From Bacteroides sp. 43_108 (lineage in GTDB: Bacteria; Bacteroidota; Bacteroidia; Bacteroidales; Bacteroidaceae), in contig MNQS01000200.1 of the NCBI GenBank assembly GCA_001915545.1, positions 1 to 15,651 of the forward strand: 15,651 nucleotides of DNA, read 5' to 3'. A program made the translations under genes and the position numbers. Shown piece by piece: positions 1 to 7,976 of this stretch. The notes beneath the pieces are model-generated. The model saw nothing but the letters and a program-made list of their open reading frames with translations. It was not told the DNA's origin and ran no database searches. The first letter of the stretch is position 1. The number at the start of each line of letters is the position of its first letter.

Positions 1-98
1 TTTACAATTTCAAGTCCGTTTACTTGAAAAACCTCTGTAATCAACTATGTTTCAATAACTTCAAAGAACTTCTCTCGATTTTAACGGGACAGCAATGA
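1..98 (+). CDS. C-terminal fragment of an ORF, probably an IS transposase tail
   Basis: Reading from base 3, this strand is open for 31 codons and ends in TGA at 96-98. The peptide ends in NNFKELLSILTGQQ. Its aromatic and leucine-rich character resembles the extreme C-termini of IS4-type transposases of Bacteroidetes, as I recall them; this is recognition by eye, not a search. The last codons spell CGGGACAG, whose reverse complement CTGTCCCG would suit an IS terminal inverted repeat, so the element may end at about base 92. It lies tail to tail with the MFS gene, with 47 bases between the two stop codons. The start and all catalytic residues lie outside the window. It could instead be the end of an unrelated gene. 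Confidence 0.42.
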   Translation, partial: YNFKSVYLKNLCNQLCFNNFKELLSILTGQQ

Positions 99-145
99 TA
101 ATAAAAATGAAGAAACTGTAATCTGCTGGTGTTCTGCATCAGTCG

Positions 146-1324
146 TCACTTGTCGGCCTTGACGGCGAATGCGCAGAATGTGAGGTAGAGCACGCATGCT
201 AGTATGACTGCCGTGCCTCCGGCTATGCCTGCCGTGTCGATGGCAAATCCTATTGCAGGCGGTACGGCTGCTCCTCCAGAAACTGCTGTTATGACGAGTC
301 CCGAAATCTGGTTGGTCTTGTCGGGCCTTATCTGTACGGCCTTCGAGAATATAATCGGGAAGATGCAGGAGCACAGGAATCCTACTGCGCCTATGCAGGC
401 CATGTTGAGCGCTGGGTGCTCGACCGATGCGAGGAGCAGAAGGACGACTATGCAAAATATGATGTTCGCTTTGAAATATTTCATTTCTGAAATTCTGGTC
501 ATGAGGAATGTGCCGATGAAGGCTCCTATAGTACGGCAGAAGAAGTATACCTGCGGTGCGCTGCCGGCTTCTTCCTTGCTCCAGTCGAAACGCATGGACA
601 TGATTTTCGAACTTATGAAGTTGGTGGAGACGTCAACGCCTACAACAAAGAATATGCCCAGGAACAGGAGCAGTATGCGCTTGTCGGCAAGGAGCATGAA
701 GGTGTCTTTCAGCTGTGCGCCACCGTCGACCTCTGCCGTTTTCTCCTCACGGGCAATAGGGGTGAGCATGAGCCAGATGCCGGAAATCAGCGTTATGGCT
801 CCAAGTATAGGGAAGCAGTAGTACCACAGTCGTGTGTCTCCGTGGCCGAAAACGTTTACGGCGATGAGCACTATATGCGGGCCTGCCAATGATGATATTG
901 CCTTGACGACCTGTCCTGCTGTAAGACTGCTGGTGAGGAGTTTCTGGTCGGTTACAACATTGTTGAGAAGCGGGTTGAGCGAAACCTGCAGTATGGCATT
1001 TCCTATGCCGAGGAGGGCGTAGGCCGTTATGCATGTGATGCTGTTGTAGGCGATGACGGGAATGGACATTCCGACGACGGTTATGGCCATGCTCAGGAGT
1101 ACTGTGTTCTTGCGTCCCCAGCTGTTCATCTTTATTCCGACTGGTATGCCGAGAAACAGAAACCAGATGAATACCATTGAAGGAATGAATCCGGCCATTG
1201 TGTTTGACCAACCGAAAGCTTCTTTTGCATAGTCGGAGGAGATGCCGACTATGTCGCAGAATCCCATTACGAAAAATCCGAAAAGAACCGGAATTGCTTT
1301 AATTAAAGAGTTTTTATTTCCCAT
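146..1324 (-). CDS. MFS sugar transporter, FucP/FHS-like
   Basis: This is a 392-residue, very hydrophobic protein consistent with 12 membrane helices in the inner membrane. The length is normal for the major facilitator superfamily. A short, mainly polar stretch with a charged core at about residues 190-205 (REEKTAEVDGG) fits the central cytoplasmic loop between the two six-helix halves. The segment around LLGIGNAILQVSLNPLLNN resembles the glycine- and asparagine-rich helix of fucose-permease-like (FHS) transporters. The substrate is likely a sugar or sugar acid taken up with protons, but cannot be read from sequence. The start is ATG at 1324 (CAT on the plus strand), with the N-terminus MGNKNSLIKAIPVLFGFF leading into the first helix, and the stop is TGA. 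It is transcribed away from the oxidoreductase gene across a shared intergenic region, which suggests a common catabolic role. No clear terminator follows the stop. Confidence 0.85.
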   Translation of the reverse strand: MGNKNSLIKAIPVLFGFFVMGFCDIVGISSDYAKEAFGWSNTMAGFIPSMVFIWFLFLGIPVGIKMNSWGRKNTVLLSMAITVVGMSIPVIAYNSITCITAYALLGIGNAILQVSLNPLLNNVVTDQKLLTSSLTAGQVVKAISSLAGPHIVLIAVNVFGHGDTRLWYYCFPILGAITLISGIWLMLTPIAREEKTAEVDGGAQLKDTFMLLADKRILLLFLGIFFVVGVDVSTNFISSKIMSMRFDWSKEEAGSAPQVYFFCRTIGAFIGTFLMTRISEMKYFKANIIFCIVVLLLLASVEHPALNMACIGAVGFLCSCIFPIIFSKAVQIRPDKTNQISGLVITAVSGGAAVPPAIGFAIDTAGIAGGTAVILACVLYLTFCAFAVKADK

Positions 1325-1368
1325 CTGTGCTGTATAGTGTTGTTTTAAGGTTTTGAAAATGATGGTTG

Positions 1369-1376
1369 CAAATATA
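1369..1376 (-). promoter_or_regulatory. Candidate -7 promoter element for the MFS gene
   Basis: The plus-strand CAAATATA is TATATTTG on the minus strand, a full match to the Bacteroidetes -7 consensus TAnnTTTG, 45 bases upstream of the MFS start codon. No clear TTTG element lies about 20 bases further upstream on that strand, so the promoter call rests on the -7 element alone. Confidence 0.4.
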
Positions 1377-1422
1377 GGATGTTTTATTTCTGAAGTATAA
1401 ATTTATTTCGGTTTACTTCTTG

Positions 1423-1434
1423 TGGACTTGTCCA
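1423..1434. repeat. Short palindrome TGGAC-TT-GTCCA in the intergenic region
   Basis: The arms TGGAC and GTCCA are perfectly complementary with a two-base centre. The nine-base string GTGGACTTG occurs here (1422-1430) and again at 1490-1498, 68 bases further on. This could be an operator or half-site for a regulator of either divergent gene. It could also be chance in an AT-rich spacer. Confidence 0.3.
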
Positions 1435-1598
1435 AAATAATTATAAACTAGAAGTGCGGAATTGTAATATTTTGATAATTAGGTGAATAGTGGACTTGAA
1501 CGCTGCGACTCCGAAAATGGCTGTTTTGCGGTATTTCAGATACCTTGTCGCATTTATTAGAGGCTTGCGGATTGTTTTGTGTGCCTCTGAAGGAAAAA

Positions 1599-1658
1599 TT
1601 GCAGGCGCTCGCAATAAAAATTCTGCGGGCTCGTAGTTTCTTTTGCGGGCGCTCGCAG
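1599..1658. repeat. Three clustered near-palindromic GC-rich repeats
   Basis: Within AT-rich spacer DNA there are three related units: TTGCAGGCGCTCGCAA (1599-1614), a shorter variant CTGCGGGCTCGTAG (1623-1636), and TTGCGGGCGCTCGCAG (1643-1658). The first and third are nearly self-complementary around a central GCGC and start 44 bases apart. They sit between the two divergent genes, about 65-150 bases upstream of the best promoter of the oxidoreductase gene. The layout suggests operator sites for a dimeric regulator or a REP-like element. Nothing in the window identifies a protein that would bind them. Confidence 0.5.
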
Positions 1659-1723
1659 ATGATGGTGTGGGGGAATAATATAGGATGCGGTTCGGCATAT
1701 CCAAATCGAAAACTGTGTTTTCA

Positions 1724-1755
1724 TTTGTATCTGCTCTCACCTTTCACTATATTTG
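1724..1755 (+). promoter_or_regulatory. Bacteroidetes-type promoter of the oxidoreductase gene
   Basis: TTTG at 1724-1727 and TATATTTG at 1748-1755 are separated by 20 bases, matching the Bacteroidetes -33/-7 promoter arrangement. Transcription would begin near 1760-1765, leaving a leader of about 70 bases. A second TATATTTG at 1765-1772 lacks a good -33 partner. Confidence 0.55.
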
Positions 1756-1830
1756 CAAGGGAGATATATTTGTTTGACTTATTGCTATTTGAATATTTTT
1801 TATTTTAACTAATCTAAATCTTAAAGTTTT

Positions 1831-3695
1831 ATGTTTGGAAAAAATCTTTTGATTATTGTCTTTATGTTTTTGTTCTGCGGAACGGTACGTGGCGCAGATG
1901 TTCTTGTTGAAGCCGAGAGTTTCAGCAATAAGGGCGGTTGGTCGGTTGATCAGCAGTTTATGGATTTGATGGGTTCGCCTTATCTGATAGCTCACGGTAT
2001 GGGTGAGGCTGTAGATGATGCAGAAACGACGGTTGAATTCGGCGAGGCTGGAACTTATCATGTGTATGTGCGCACTTACAACTGGGTTTCGCCATGGTTT
2101 GACGGCAAGGGTCCAGGTAAGTTCAAGATAAGCGTAGGCCGCAAGAAGCTGAGTGCCGTATTGGGCGCTGACGGCAACAGCTGAATGTGGCAGTATGCCG
2201 GACGTGTGTCTGTCAAGTTGGGGAAGGTAAAGGTGTCACTTCATGATCTTACCGGATTTGACGGCAGATGCGATGCAATATATTTTACCACGGAAAAAGA
2301 TGTGCTTCCTCCATCTGAGGTTGAGGAACTGGAGGCGTTCAGAAATGCACGCATTCCTAGAAATGCAGAGGTTAAGGGCGGTTACGACCTTGTTGTCGTA
2401 GGTGGCGGTATTGCCGGTATGTGTGCCGCTGTTTCTGCCGCACGTCTGGGATGCAAGGTTGCGCTCATAAATGACCGTCCTCTGCTTGGCGGCAACAACA
2501 GTTCAGAAATACGTGTTCATCTGGGAGGACGCATTGAGGTTGGTCCATATAAGGCTCTCGGTGGATTGCAGAAGGAGTTTGCTCCTTCACGTCAAGGTAA
2601 TGCCAAACCTGCTGAATACTATGAGGATCAGAAGAAAATGGATTGGATAATGAAAGAGAAGAATATTTCTTTGTTCATGAATTATAGAGCTGTAGCAGTC
2701 AACAAATCCAGCGAGAACAAGATTAAGCAGGTGGTGGCCAGACATATAGAAAACGGAAAGGAGCTGCGTTTTGAAGCTCCGCTTTTCGTTGATTGTACAG
2801 GTGACGGTACAATAGGTTATCTTGCCGGTGCAGATTGGCGTATGGGAAGAGAATCCCGCGACGAATTTGCAGAAACGACTGCTCCAGAGAAGGCCGACAG
2901 CTTGACGATGGGAGCTTCTGTGCAGTGGTATTCTGTGGATGCAGGTAAAAAGGCCTCATTCCCGGTGTTTGAATACGGACTTGATTTCAATGAAAACTCT
3001 TGCGAGAAGGTGACGATGGGAGAATGGACATGGGAAACCGGTATGAACTATAACCAGATAAGCGATTTTGAACGTATCCGCGATTACGGCTTGATGGTTG
3101 TCTATTCCAATTGGAACTATCTTAAAAATAGATTGAAAGACAATGACGAATATAAGAACCGCAAGCTCGGATGGGTTGCATACATCTCCGGCAAACGTGA
3201 ATCCAGACGTCTTATGGGCGATTATATTCTTAAGGAATCCGACATCACAAGTATATAATACACGAGGATGCTTCTGCTTCAACAACATGGAGCATTGACC
3301 TGCATTATCCTGATCCGGAAAATACAAAGCATTTCCCTGACGAGGAGTTCAAGTCGATTGCTAAACATATAAATATCCATCCTTATCCGATACCTTACAG
3401 ATGTCTGTACTCAAGAAATATTGACAACCTGTTTATGGCCGGAAGACACATAAGCGTTACGCATGTGGCTCTGGGTACTACACGTGTCATGCGTACAACA
3501 GGAATGATGGGAGAGGTTGTCGGCATGGCTGCATCGTTGTGCCGCAAGTACGGCATAGAGCCGAGAGGCGTATACAGATATCATCTTGAGGAGTTGAAGG
3601 AGCTTATGCGTAAGGGTGTTGGCGGATATGGATTGCCTAATAACCAGAAATATAATCAGGGAGGCACGTTGAAAAAGATTCCTCAGGTGAAGTGA
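1831..3695 (+). pseudogene. Secreted FAD-dependent oxidoreductase (PF12831-like), broken by a stop and a frameshift
   Basis: Joined across two lesions, this gene encodes about 620 residues, a normal length for this family of FAD-dependent oxidoreductases common in Bacteroidetes glycan loci. A signal peptide ends at about A22-D23. A small beta-rich domain starting VLVEAESF follows. The dinucleotide-binding motif VVVGGGIAGMCAA lies near residue 187, followed by the characteristic LGGNNSSEIRVHLGG segment. The C-terminal part (AGRHISVTHVALGTTRVMRTTG) is the conserved second half of the FAD site. Lesion one is TGA at 2182-2184 (codon 118), where relatives, as I remember them, have tryptophan in a W-x-W-Q motif; TGG to TGA is a single transition. 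Lesion two lies near 3252-3258, where the frame changes at a TATATA run; removing one TA, or restoring one lost base, rejoins the reading into IIHEDASASTTWSIDLHYPDPE. The exact substrate is unknown. As written, no full-length enzyme can be made. Confidence 0.85.
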
Positions 3696-3777
3696 ACCTG
3701 ACTTGCCGTCTTTTACCGAAAATATTTTACATTGATAACGGCTGATCATATTGATATACGCAGTTTTTAATATATGG

Positions 3778-3821
3778 GCATACAGCGCAGATTCATCCTG
3801 CGGCTGTATGCTTTTCTTTTT
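3778..3821 (+). terminator. Intrinsic terminator after the oxidoreductase gene
   Basis: Arms GCATACAGCGCAG (3778-3790) and CTGCGGCTGTATGC (3798-3811) pair with one bulged base around a seven-base loop. A T-rich tract, TTTTCTTTTT, follows. It lies about 80 bases after the stop and separates the gene from purL. Confidence 0.8.
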
Positions 3822-3850
3822 AAAAAGTGTATGAAATCAGTAGAAAAGGC

Positions 3851-3858
3851 TATATTTG
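3851..3858 (+). promoter_or_regulatory. Candidate -7 promoter element for purL
   Basis: TATATTTG fully matches TAnnTTTG and lies just after the preceding terminator, 147 bases before the purL start codon. No clean TTTG is visible about 20 bases upstream, so the -33 element is weak or absent. If used, it gives an unusually long leader of roughly 140 bases. Confidence 0.45.
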
Positions 3859-3864
3859 CAGTTG

Positions 3865-3966
3865 ACAAGATTATACAGCTGTTCAGTTGCACTTATGATG
3901 GAATCTTGTTGCAGTAGTCGTGCAAAATCATATAAGGGCGTTTTTGTGTCATGTTGACAGCATGAC
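3865..3966 (+). promoter_or_regulatory. Possible structured 5' leader of purL
   Basis: Several pairings can be drawn between the putative promoter and purL. ACAAGATT (3865-3872) pairs perfectly with AATCTTGT (3902-3909), enclosing a small CAGCT/AGTTG hairpin with one G-U pair. TTGCA/TGCAA (3909-3913 and 3921-3925) can form a second stem, sharing one base with the first. GTCATG/CATGAC (3948-3953 and 3961-3966) can form a third with a seven-base loop. It does not match any riboswitch consensus I recognise, including the ZTP (pfl) and purine types. It may be an attenuator, a protein-binding leader or only chance pairing. Confidence 0.3.
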
Positions 3967-4005
3967 GGCAATAAAAGACGATAACTTGTTACATAAATAT
4001 ATACG

Positions 4006-7000
4006 ATGATTTATTTCTTTAGAACACCAAGCGGCAGTGTCATTGCTACATCAGCAGATCATGAACTGTCATCAGATGAGAAAAAGGAACTTTGCTGGCT
4101 TTACGGAGAGGCAAAAGAGGAAGGTAAGGACAAGCTCGACGGATATTTTGTAGGTCCGCGTCGTGAAATGATTACACCATGGAGTACAAATGCCGTAGAA
4201 ATTACTCAGAACATGAACATTTCCGGCATAGACCGTATTGAGGAGTACTTCCCGGTTGCCAGTGCCGATGCCGACCATGACCCTATGCTCCAGCGCATGT
4301 ACAACGGATTGGATCAGGAAATCTTCACGGTTGATATCAAACCGGCTCCAATCATGCACATTGAGAATCTTGAGGAATACAATGAGCAGGAGGGTTTGGC
4401 GCTCAGTCCTGAAGAAATAGAGTATCTTCACAAGGTAGAAGGCCAGCTCGGACGTAAGCTTACTGATTCTGAGGTGTTCGGATTTGCTCAGATCAATTCA
4501 GAGCATTGCCGCCACAAAATTTTCGGCGGAACGTTCATCATCGACGGTGAGGAAAAGGAAAGCTCGCTTTTCCAGATGATCAAGAAAACTACAAAAGAAA
4601 ATCCTAACAAGATTATTTCCGCATACAAGGATAATGTGGCTTTTTCGCAGGGACCTATTGTTGAGCAGTTCGCTCCGAAAGACCACTCTACATCCGATTA
4701 TTTTGAAATCAAGGATATTGAATCTGTGATTTCACTCAAAGCAGAAACACATAATTTCCCTACAACTGTAGAACCTTTCAACGGAGCCGCTACCGGTACC
4801 GGAGGTGAAATCCGCGACCGTATGGGTGGTGGTGTAGGTTCTTGGCCTATTGCAGGAACTGCCGTATACATGACTTCTTATCCACGCAACGGTGAGAATG
4901 GTGCACGTTCATGGGAAGATATAATGCCTGTACGCAAGTGGCTCTATCAGACACCTGAACAGATTCTCATCAAGGCATCTAACGGTGCCAGCGACTTCGG
5001 AAACAAGTTCGGTCAGCCGCTTATCACTGGTTCTGTGCTTACTTTCGAACACGAGGAGAACGGCGAGAAGTATGGTTATGACAAGGTTATCATGCTTGCC
5101 GGAGGTGTTGGTTACGGAACAAAGCGCGACTGCCTTAAGCGCCAGCCTGAGAAAGGCAACAAGATTGTTGTTGTCGGCGGTGACAACTATCGCATCGGAC
5201 TTGGCGGTGGTTCAGTAAGTTCTGTTGACACAGGCCGTTATTCAAGCGGTATAGAGCTCAATGCTGTTCAGCGTGCAAATCCGGAAATGCAGAAGCGTGC
5301 AAACAACCTTGTTCGTGCTCTCTGCGAAGAGGATGTAAATCCTGTTGTTTCTATCCACGACCACGGTTCTGCAGGTCATGTCAACTGTCTTTCTGAGCTT
5401 GTTGAGGAATGTGGAGGATTGATAGACATGACAAAGTTGCCTATCGGTGACAAGACTTTGAGCTCAAAGGAAATCATTGCCAACGAAAGCCAGGAAAGAA
5501 TGGGTCTGCTCATTCAGGAAGAGCATATAGAGCATGTCCGCAAGATTGCCGAACGTGAGCGCGCTCCGCTTTATGTTGTCGGTGAAACTACCGGCGATGC
5601 TCATTTCGCATTTGAGCAGGGCGACGGTGTACGTCCGTTCGACCTTGATGTTGCTCAGATGTTCGGTCATTCACCTAAGACATACATGAGAGACGAAACT
5701 GTAGAGCGTACTTACGAGAACGTCAGCTACAGCGAAGAAAATATTGAACAGTATCTTGAAAATGTTCTTCAGCTTGAAGCTGTTGCATGTAAGGACTGGC
5801 TTACAAACAAGGTTGACCGTTCTGTCACAGGTAAGGTTGCACGTCAGCAGTGCCAGGGTGAGATTCAGCTCCCGCTTTCAGACTGCGGTGTCGTAGCACT
5901 CGACTATAGAGGCGAGAAGGGTATTGCTACAGCTATAGGTCATGCACCTCAGGCTGGTCTTGCTGATCCGGCTGCCGGTTCAGTACTTTCTGTTGCCGAG
6001 TCACTTACAAATATTGTATGGGCACCTATGGCAGACGGACTTGACAGCGTTTCGCTCAGTGCTAACTGGATGTGGCCATGCCGTTCACAGAAAGGTGAGG
6101 ATGCTCGTCTTTATGCAGGTGTCAAGGCTCTTTCTGATTTCTGCTGTGCACTCCGCGTAAATGTGCCTACTGGTAAGGATTCGCTCTCAATGACACAGAA
6201 GTATCCTGACGGAAGCAAGATTATAAGCCCGGGAACAGTGATTGTAAGCTCTGGCGGTGAAGTTTCTGATGTAAAGAAGGTGGTATCGCCTGTTCTTGTA
6301 AACAAGGCCGATTCAACACTCTATCATATAGATTTCAGCTTTGATACACTCAAACTTGGAGGTTCTGCTTTTGCTCAGATTCTCGGTAAGGTAGGAAGTG
6401 ACGTGCCTACAGTCAAGAATCCTGAATATTTCCGTGATGCCTTTACAGCTGTTCAGGAACTTGTTGAAAAGGGTCTCATTCTTGCCGGTCACGATATCAG
6501 TGCAGGCGGTTTGATTACTACATTGCTCGAAATGTGTTTCGCAAATCGTGAGGGCGGTATGGAAATCGACCTGAAGAACATTCAGGAAGCAGATATGGTG
6601 AAAGTGCTCTTCGCCGAGAATCCTGGTGTTGTAATACAGATTGCCGACAGCGACAAGCACGAGGTTAAGAAGATTTTGGACAATGCCGGTGTAGGTTATG
6701 CTGCAATTGGTGTTCCTTCTAAGGGACGTAAGATCAATGTTTGCAAGAACGGCAAGAACCTTTCGTTCGACATTGACAAGCTTCGCGATGTATGGTACAG
6801 CACATCTTATCGTCTCGACAAGAAGCAGAGCTTCAACGGCATGGCTGATGAGCGCTTCAAAAACTATAAGAACCAGCCTGTTGAGATTAAGTTCAACGAC
6901 AGCTTCACAGGTAAGTTCAGCCAGTACGGCATTTCGCCTGACAGACGTGAGAGAACCGGCATAAAGGCCGCAATCATAAGAGAGAAGGGTACAAACGGTG

Positions 7001-7713
7001 AGCGTGAAATGGCATACTCTTTGTATCTTGCCGGCTTCGATGTGAAGGATGTTATGATGACAGACCTTATCAGCGGTCGTGAAACTCTTGAAGATATAAA
7101 TATGATTGTGTTCTGCGGCGGATTCAGTAACTCCGACGTTCTCGGTTCTGCTAAAGGTTGGGCAGGTGCATTCTTGTTCAATCCTAAGGCAAAGGCTGCG
7201 CTCGATGCATTCTATGCACGCAAGGACACTCTCTCTCTCGGTATATGCAACGGTTGCCAGCTCATGATGGAGCTCGACCTCATAAATCCTGAGTTCGAGA
7301 AGAAAGGACACATGCTTCATAATGTTTCTCACAAGTTTGAAAGTGAATTCATCTCACTTGCAATACCAGAGAACAACAGTGTGATGTTCGGTTCTTTGAG
7401 CGGAAGCAAGCTCGGAATCTGGGTTGCTCACGGAGAAGGACGTTTCTCTCTCCCTTACGAAGAAAGCCGATACAATGTTGTTGCCAAGTATAACTATTCC
7501 GGTTATCCTGGAAATCCTAACGGCAGTGACTATGATATTGCAGGTATAGCAAGTGCTGATGGACGTCATCTTGCAATGATGCCTCACCTTGAGCGTGCAA
7601 TATTCCCTTGGCAGCAGGCTTATTATCCACTGTCTCGCAAGAACAGCGATCAGGTTACTCCTTGGATAGAAGCCTTTGTAAATGCACGTGAGTGGATTGA
7701 AAACCATAAGTAA
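4006..7713 (+). CDS. purL: Phosphoribosylformylglycinamidine (FGAM) synthase, large single-chain type
   Basis: PurL catalyses the ATP- and glutamine-dependent conversion of FGAR to FGAM, the fourth step of de novo purine synthesis, in the cytoplasm. The 1235 residues fit the single-chain form, in which the synthetase core and glutaminase are fused. The order seen is an N-terminal PurS-like part, a linker, two AIRS-type halves and a C-terminal class I glutamine amidotransferase. The ATP/metal region SLKAETHNFPTTVEPFNGAA lies near residue 243, followed by GTGGEIRDRMGGG. The glutaminase nucleophile is Cys1081 in GICNGCQ; the rest of the triad is His1194 and Glu1196 in MPHLERAIFPW. The start is ATG 4006 and the stop TAA. 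It stands alone between two terminators and is not in a pur operon here. The frame is clean throughout, in contrast to the decayed genes around it. Confidence 0.97.
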   Translation: MIYFFRTPSGSVIATSADHELSSDEKKELCWLYGEAKEEGKDKLDGYFVGPRREMITPWSTNAVEITQNMNISGIDRIEEYFPVASADADHDPMLQRMYNGLDQEIFTVDIKPAPIMHIENLEEYNEQEGLALSPEEIEYLHKVEGQLGRKLTDSEVFGFAQINSEHCRHKIFGGTFIIDGEEKESSLFQMIKKTTKENPNKIISAYKDNVAFSQGPIVEQFAPKDHSTSDYFEIKDIESVISLKAETHNFPTTVEPFNGAATGTGGEIRDRMGGGVGSWPIAGTAVYMTSYPRNGENGARSWEDIMPVRKWLYQTPEQILIKASNGASDFGNKFGQPLITGSVLTFEHEENGEKYGYDKVIMLAGGVGYGTKRDCLKRQPEKGNKIVVVGGDNYRIGLGGGSVSSVDTGRYSSGIELNAVQRANPEMQKRANNLVRALCEEDVNPVVSIHDHGSAGHVNCLSELVEECGGLIDMTKLPIGDKTLSSKEIIANESQERMGLLIQEEHIEHVRKIAERERAPLYVVGETTGDAHFAFEQGDGVRPFDLDVAQMFGHSPKTYMRDETVERTYENVSYSEENIEQYLENVLQLEAVACKDWLTNKVDRSVTGKVARQQCQGEIQLPLSDCGVVALDYRGEKGIATAIGHAPQAGLADPAAGSVLSVAESLTNIVWAPMADGLDSVSLSANWMWPCRSQKGEDARLYAGVKALSDFCCALRVNVPTGKDSLSMTQKYPDGSKIISPGTVIVSSGGEVSDVKKVVSPVLVNKADSTLYHIDFSFDTLKLGGSAFAQILGKVGSDVPTVKNPEYFRDAFTAVQELVEKGLILAGHDISAGGLITTLLEMCFANREGGMEIDLKNIQEADMVKVLFAENPGVVIQIADSDKHEVKKILDNAGVGYAAIGVPSKGRKINVCKNGKNLSFDIDKLRDVWYSTSYRLDKKQSFNGMADERFKNYKNQPVEIKFNDSFTGKFSQYGISPDRRERTGIKAAIIREKGTNGEREMAYSLYLAGFDVKDVMMTDLISGRETLEDINMIVFCGGFSNSDVLGSAKGWAGAFLFNPKAKAALDAFYARKDTLSLGICNGCQLMMELDLINPEFEKKGHMLHNVSHKFESEFISLAIPENNSVMFGSLSGSKLGIWVAHGEGRFSLPYEESRYNVVAKYNYSGYPGNPNGSDYDIAGIASADGRHLAMMPHLERAIFPWQQAYYPLSRKNSDQVTPWIEAFVNAREWIENHK

Positions 7714-7727
7714 CAATGTTTTATTTT

Positions 7728-7774
7728 GAGCGGCAGACATTTGTTGTCGACAGTGTCTGTCGCTCAATTTTTTA
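7728..7774 (+). terminator. Intrinsic terminator of purL
   Basis: Arms GAGCGGCAGACA (7728-7739) and TGTCTGTCGCTC (7754-7765) form a 12-pair stem with one G-U pair, followed by AATTTTTT. It begins 14 bases after the purL stop. The remaining spacer to the sensor gene (7775-7976) shows no further gene and no convincing TAnnTTTG promoter. Confidence 0.9.
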
Positions 7775-7976
7775 CTTTTGTTTTTTGACTCGTTTATACT
7801 GTGATTGATGGTGTGTTTTTCTATAGTTGCGACAGAGCTCTTAGCCTTTCCTGATCAGCTTTGTATTTATCTTGATATTTGGACAGACTGATCCAAGCGA
7901 AGGTGTGGATTTACGGTGATGTAGATTTATTTTATTTTGTTGACCTTACTACCTAGATATATAGCAATACATTTTG

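Noticed and set aside
204..821. Plus-strand open frame of 205 codons over the MFS gene
   Set aside because: It is antisense to a convincing 12-helix transporter and rich in repeated Ala, Ser, Met and Arg with no domain; a shadow frame. The same applies to the minus-strand frame at 747-1211.
1545..1808. 87-codon open frame in the divergent intergenic region
   Set aside because: It overlaps the repeats and the promoter of the oxidoreductase gene, shows no familiar domain, and the overlapping minus-strand frame at 1441-1740 is equally unconvincing.
2182..2184. TGA read as tryptophan or selenocysteine
   Set aside because: Several intact genes in the window end in TGA (MFS, the sensor and both CHR genes), so TGA is a normal stop. 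No selenocysteine insertion structure is evident, and the residue fits tryptophan in a gene that also carries a frameshift.
6313..7332. 339-codon open frame on the minus strand inside purL
   Set aside because: It lies wholly antisense to the conserved PurL catalytic regions, its composition is that of a codon shadow, and it has no recognisable domain or promoter.
7974..7976. TTG starts proposed for the sensor gene and, at 11895 and 12493, for the two CHR genes
   Set aside because: In each case an in-frame ATG one or two codons downstream gives a normal N-terminus for the family.
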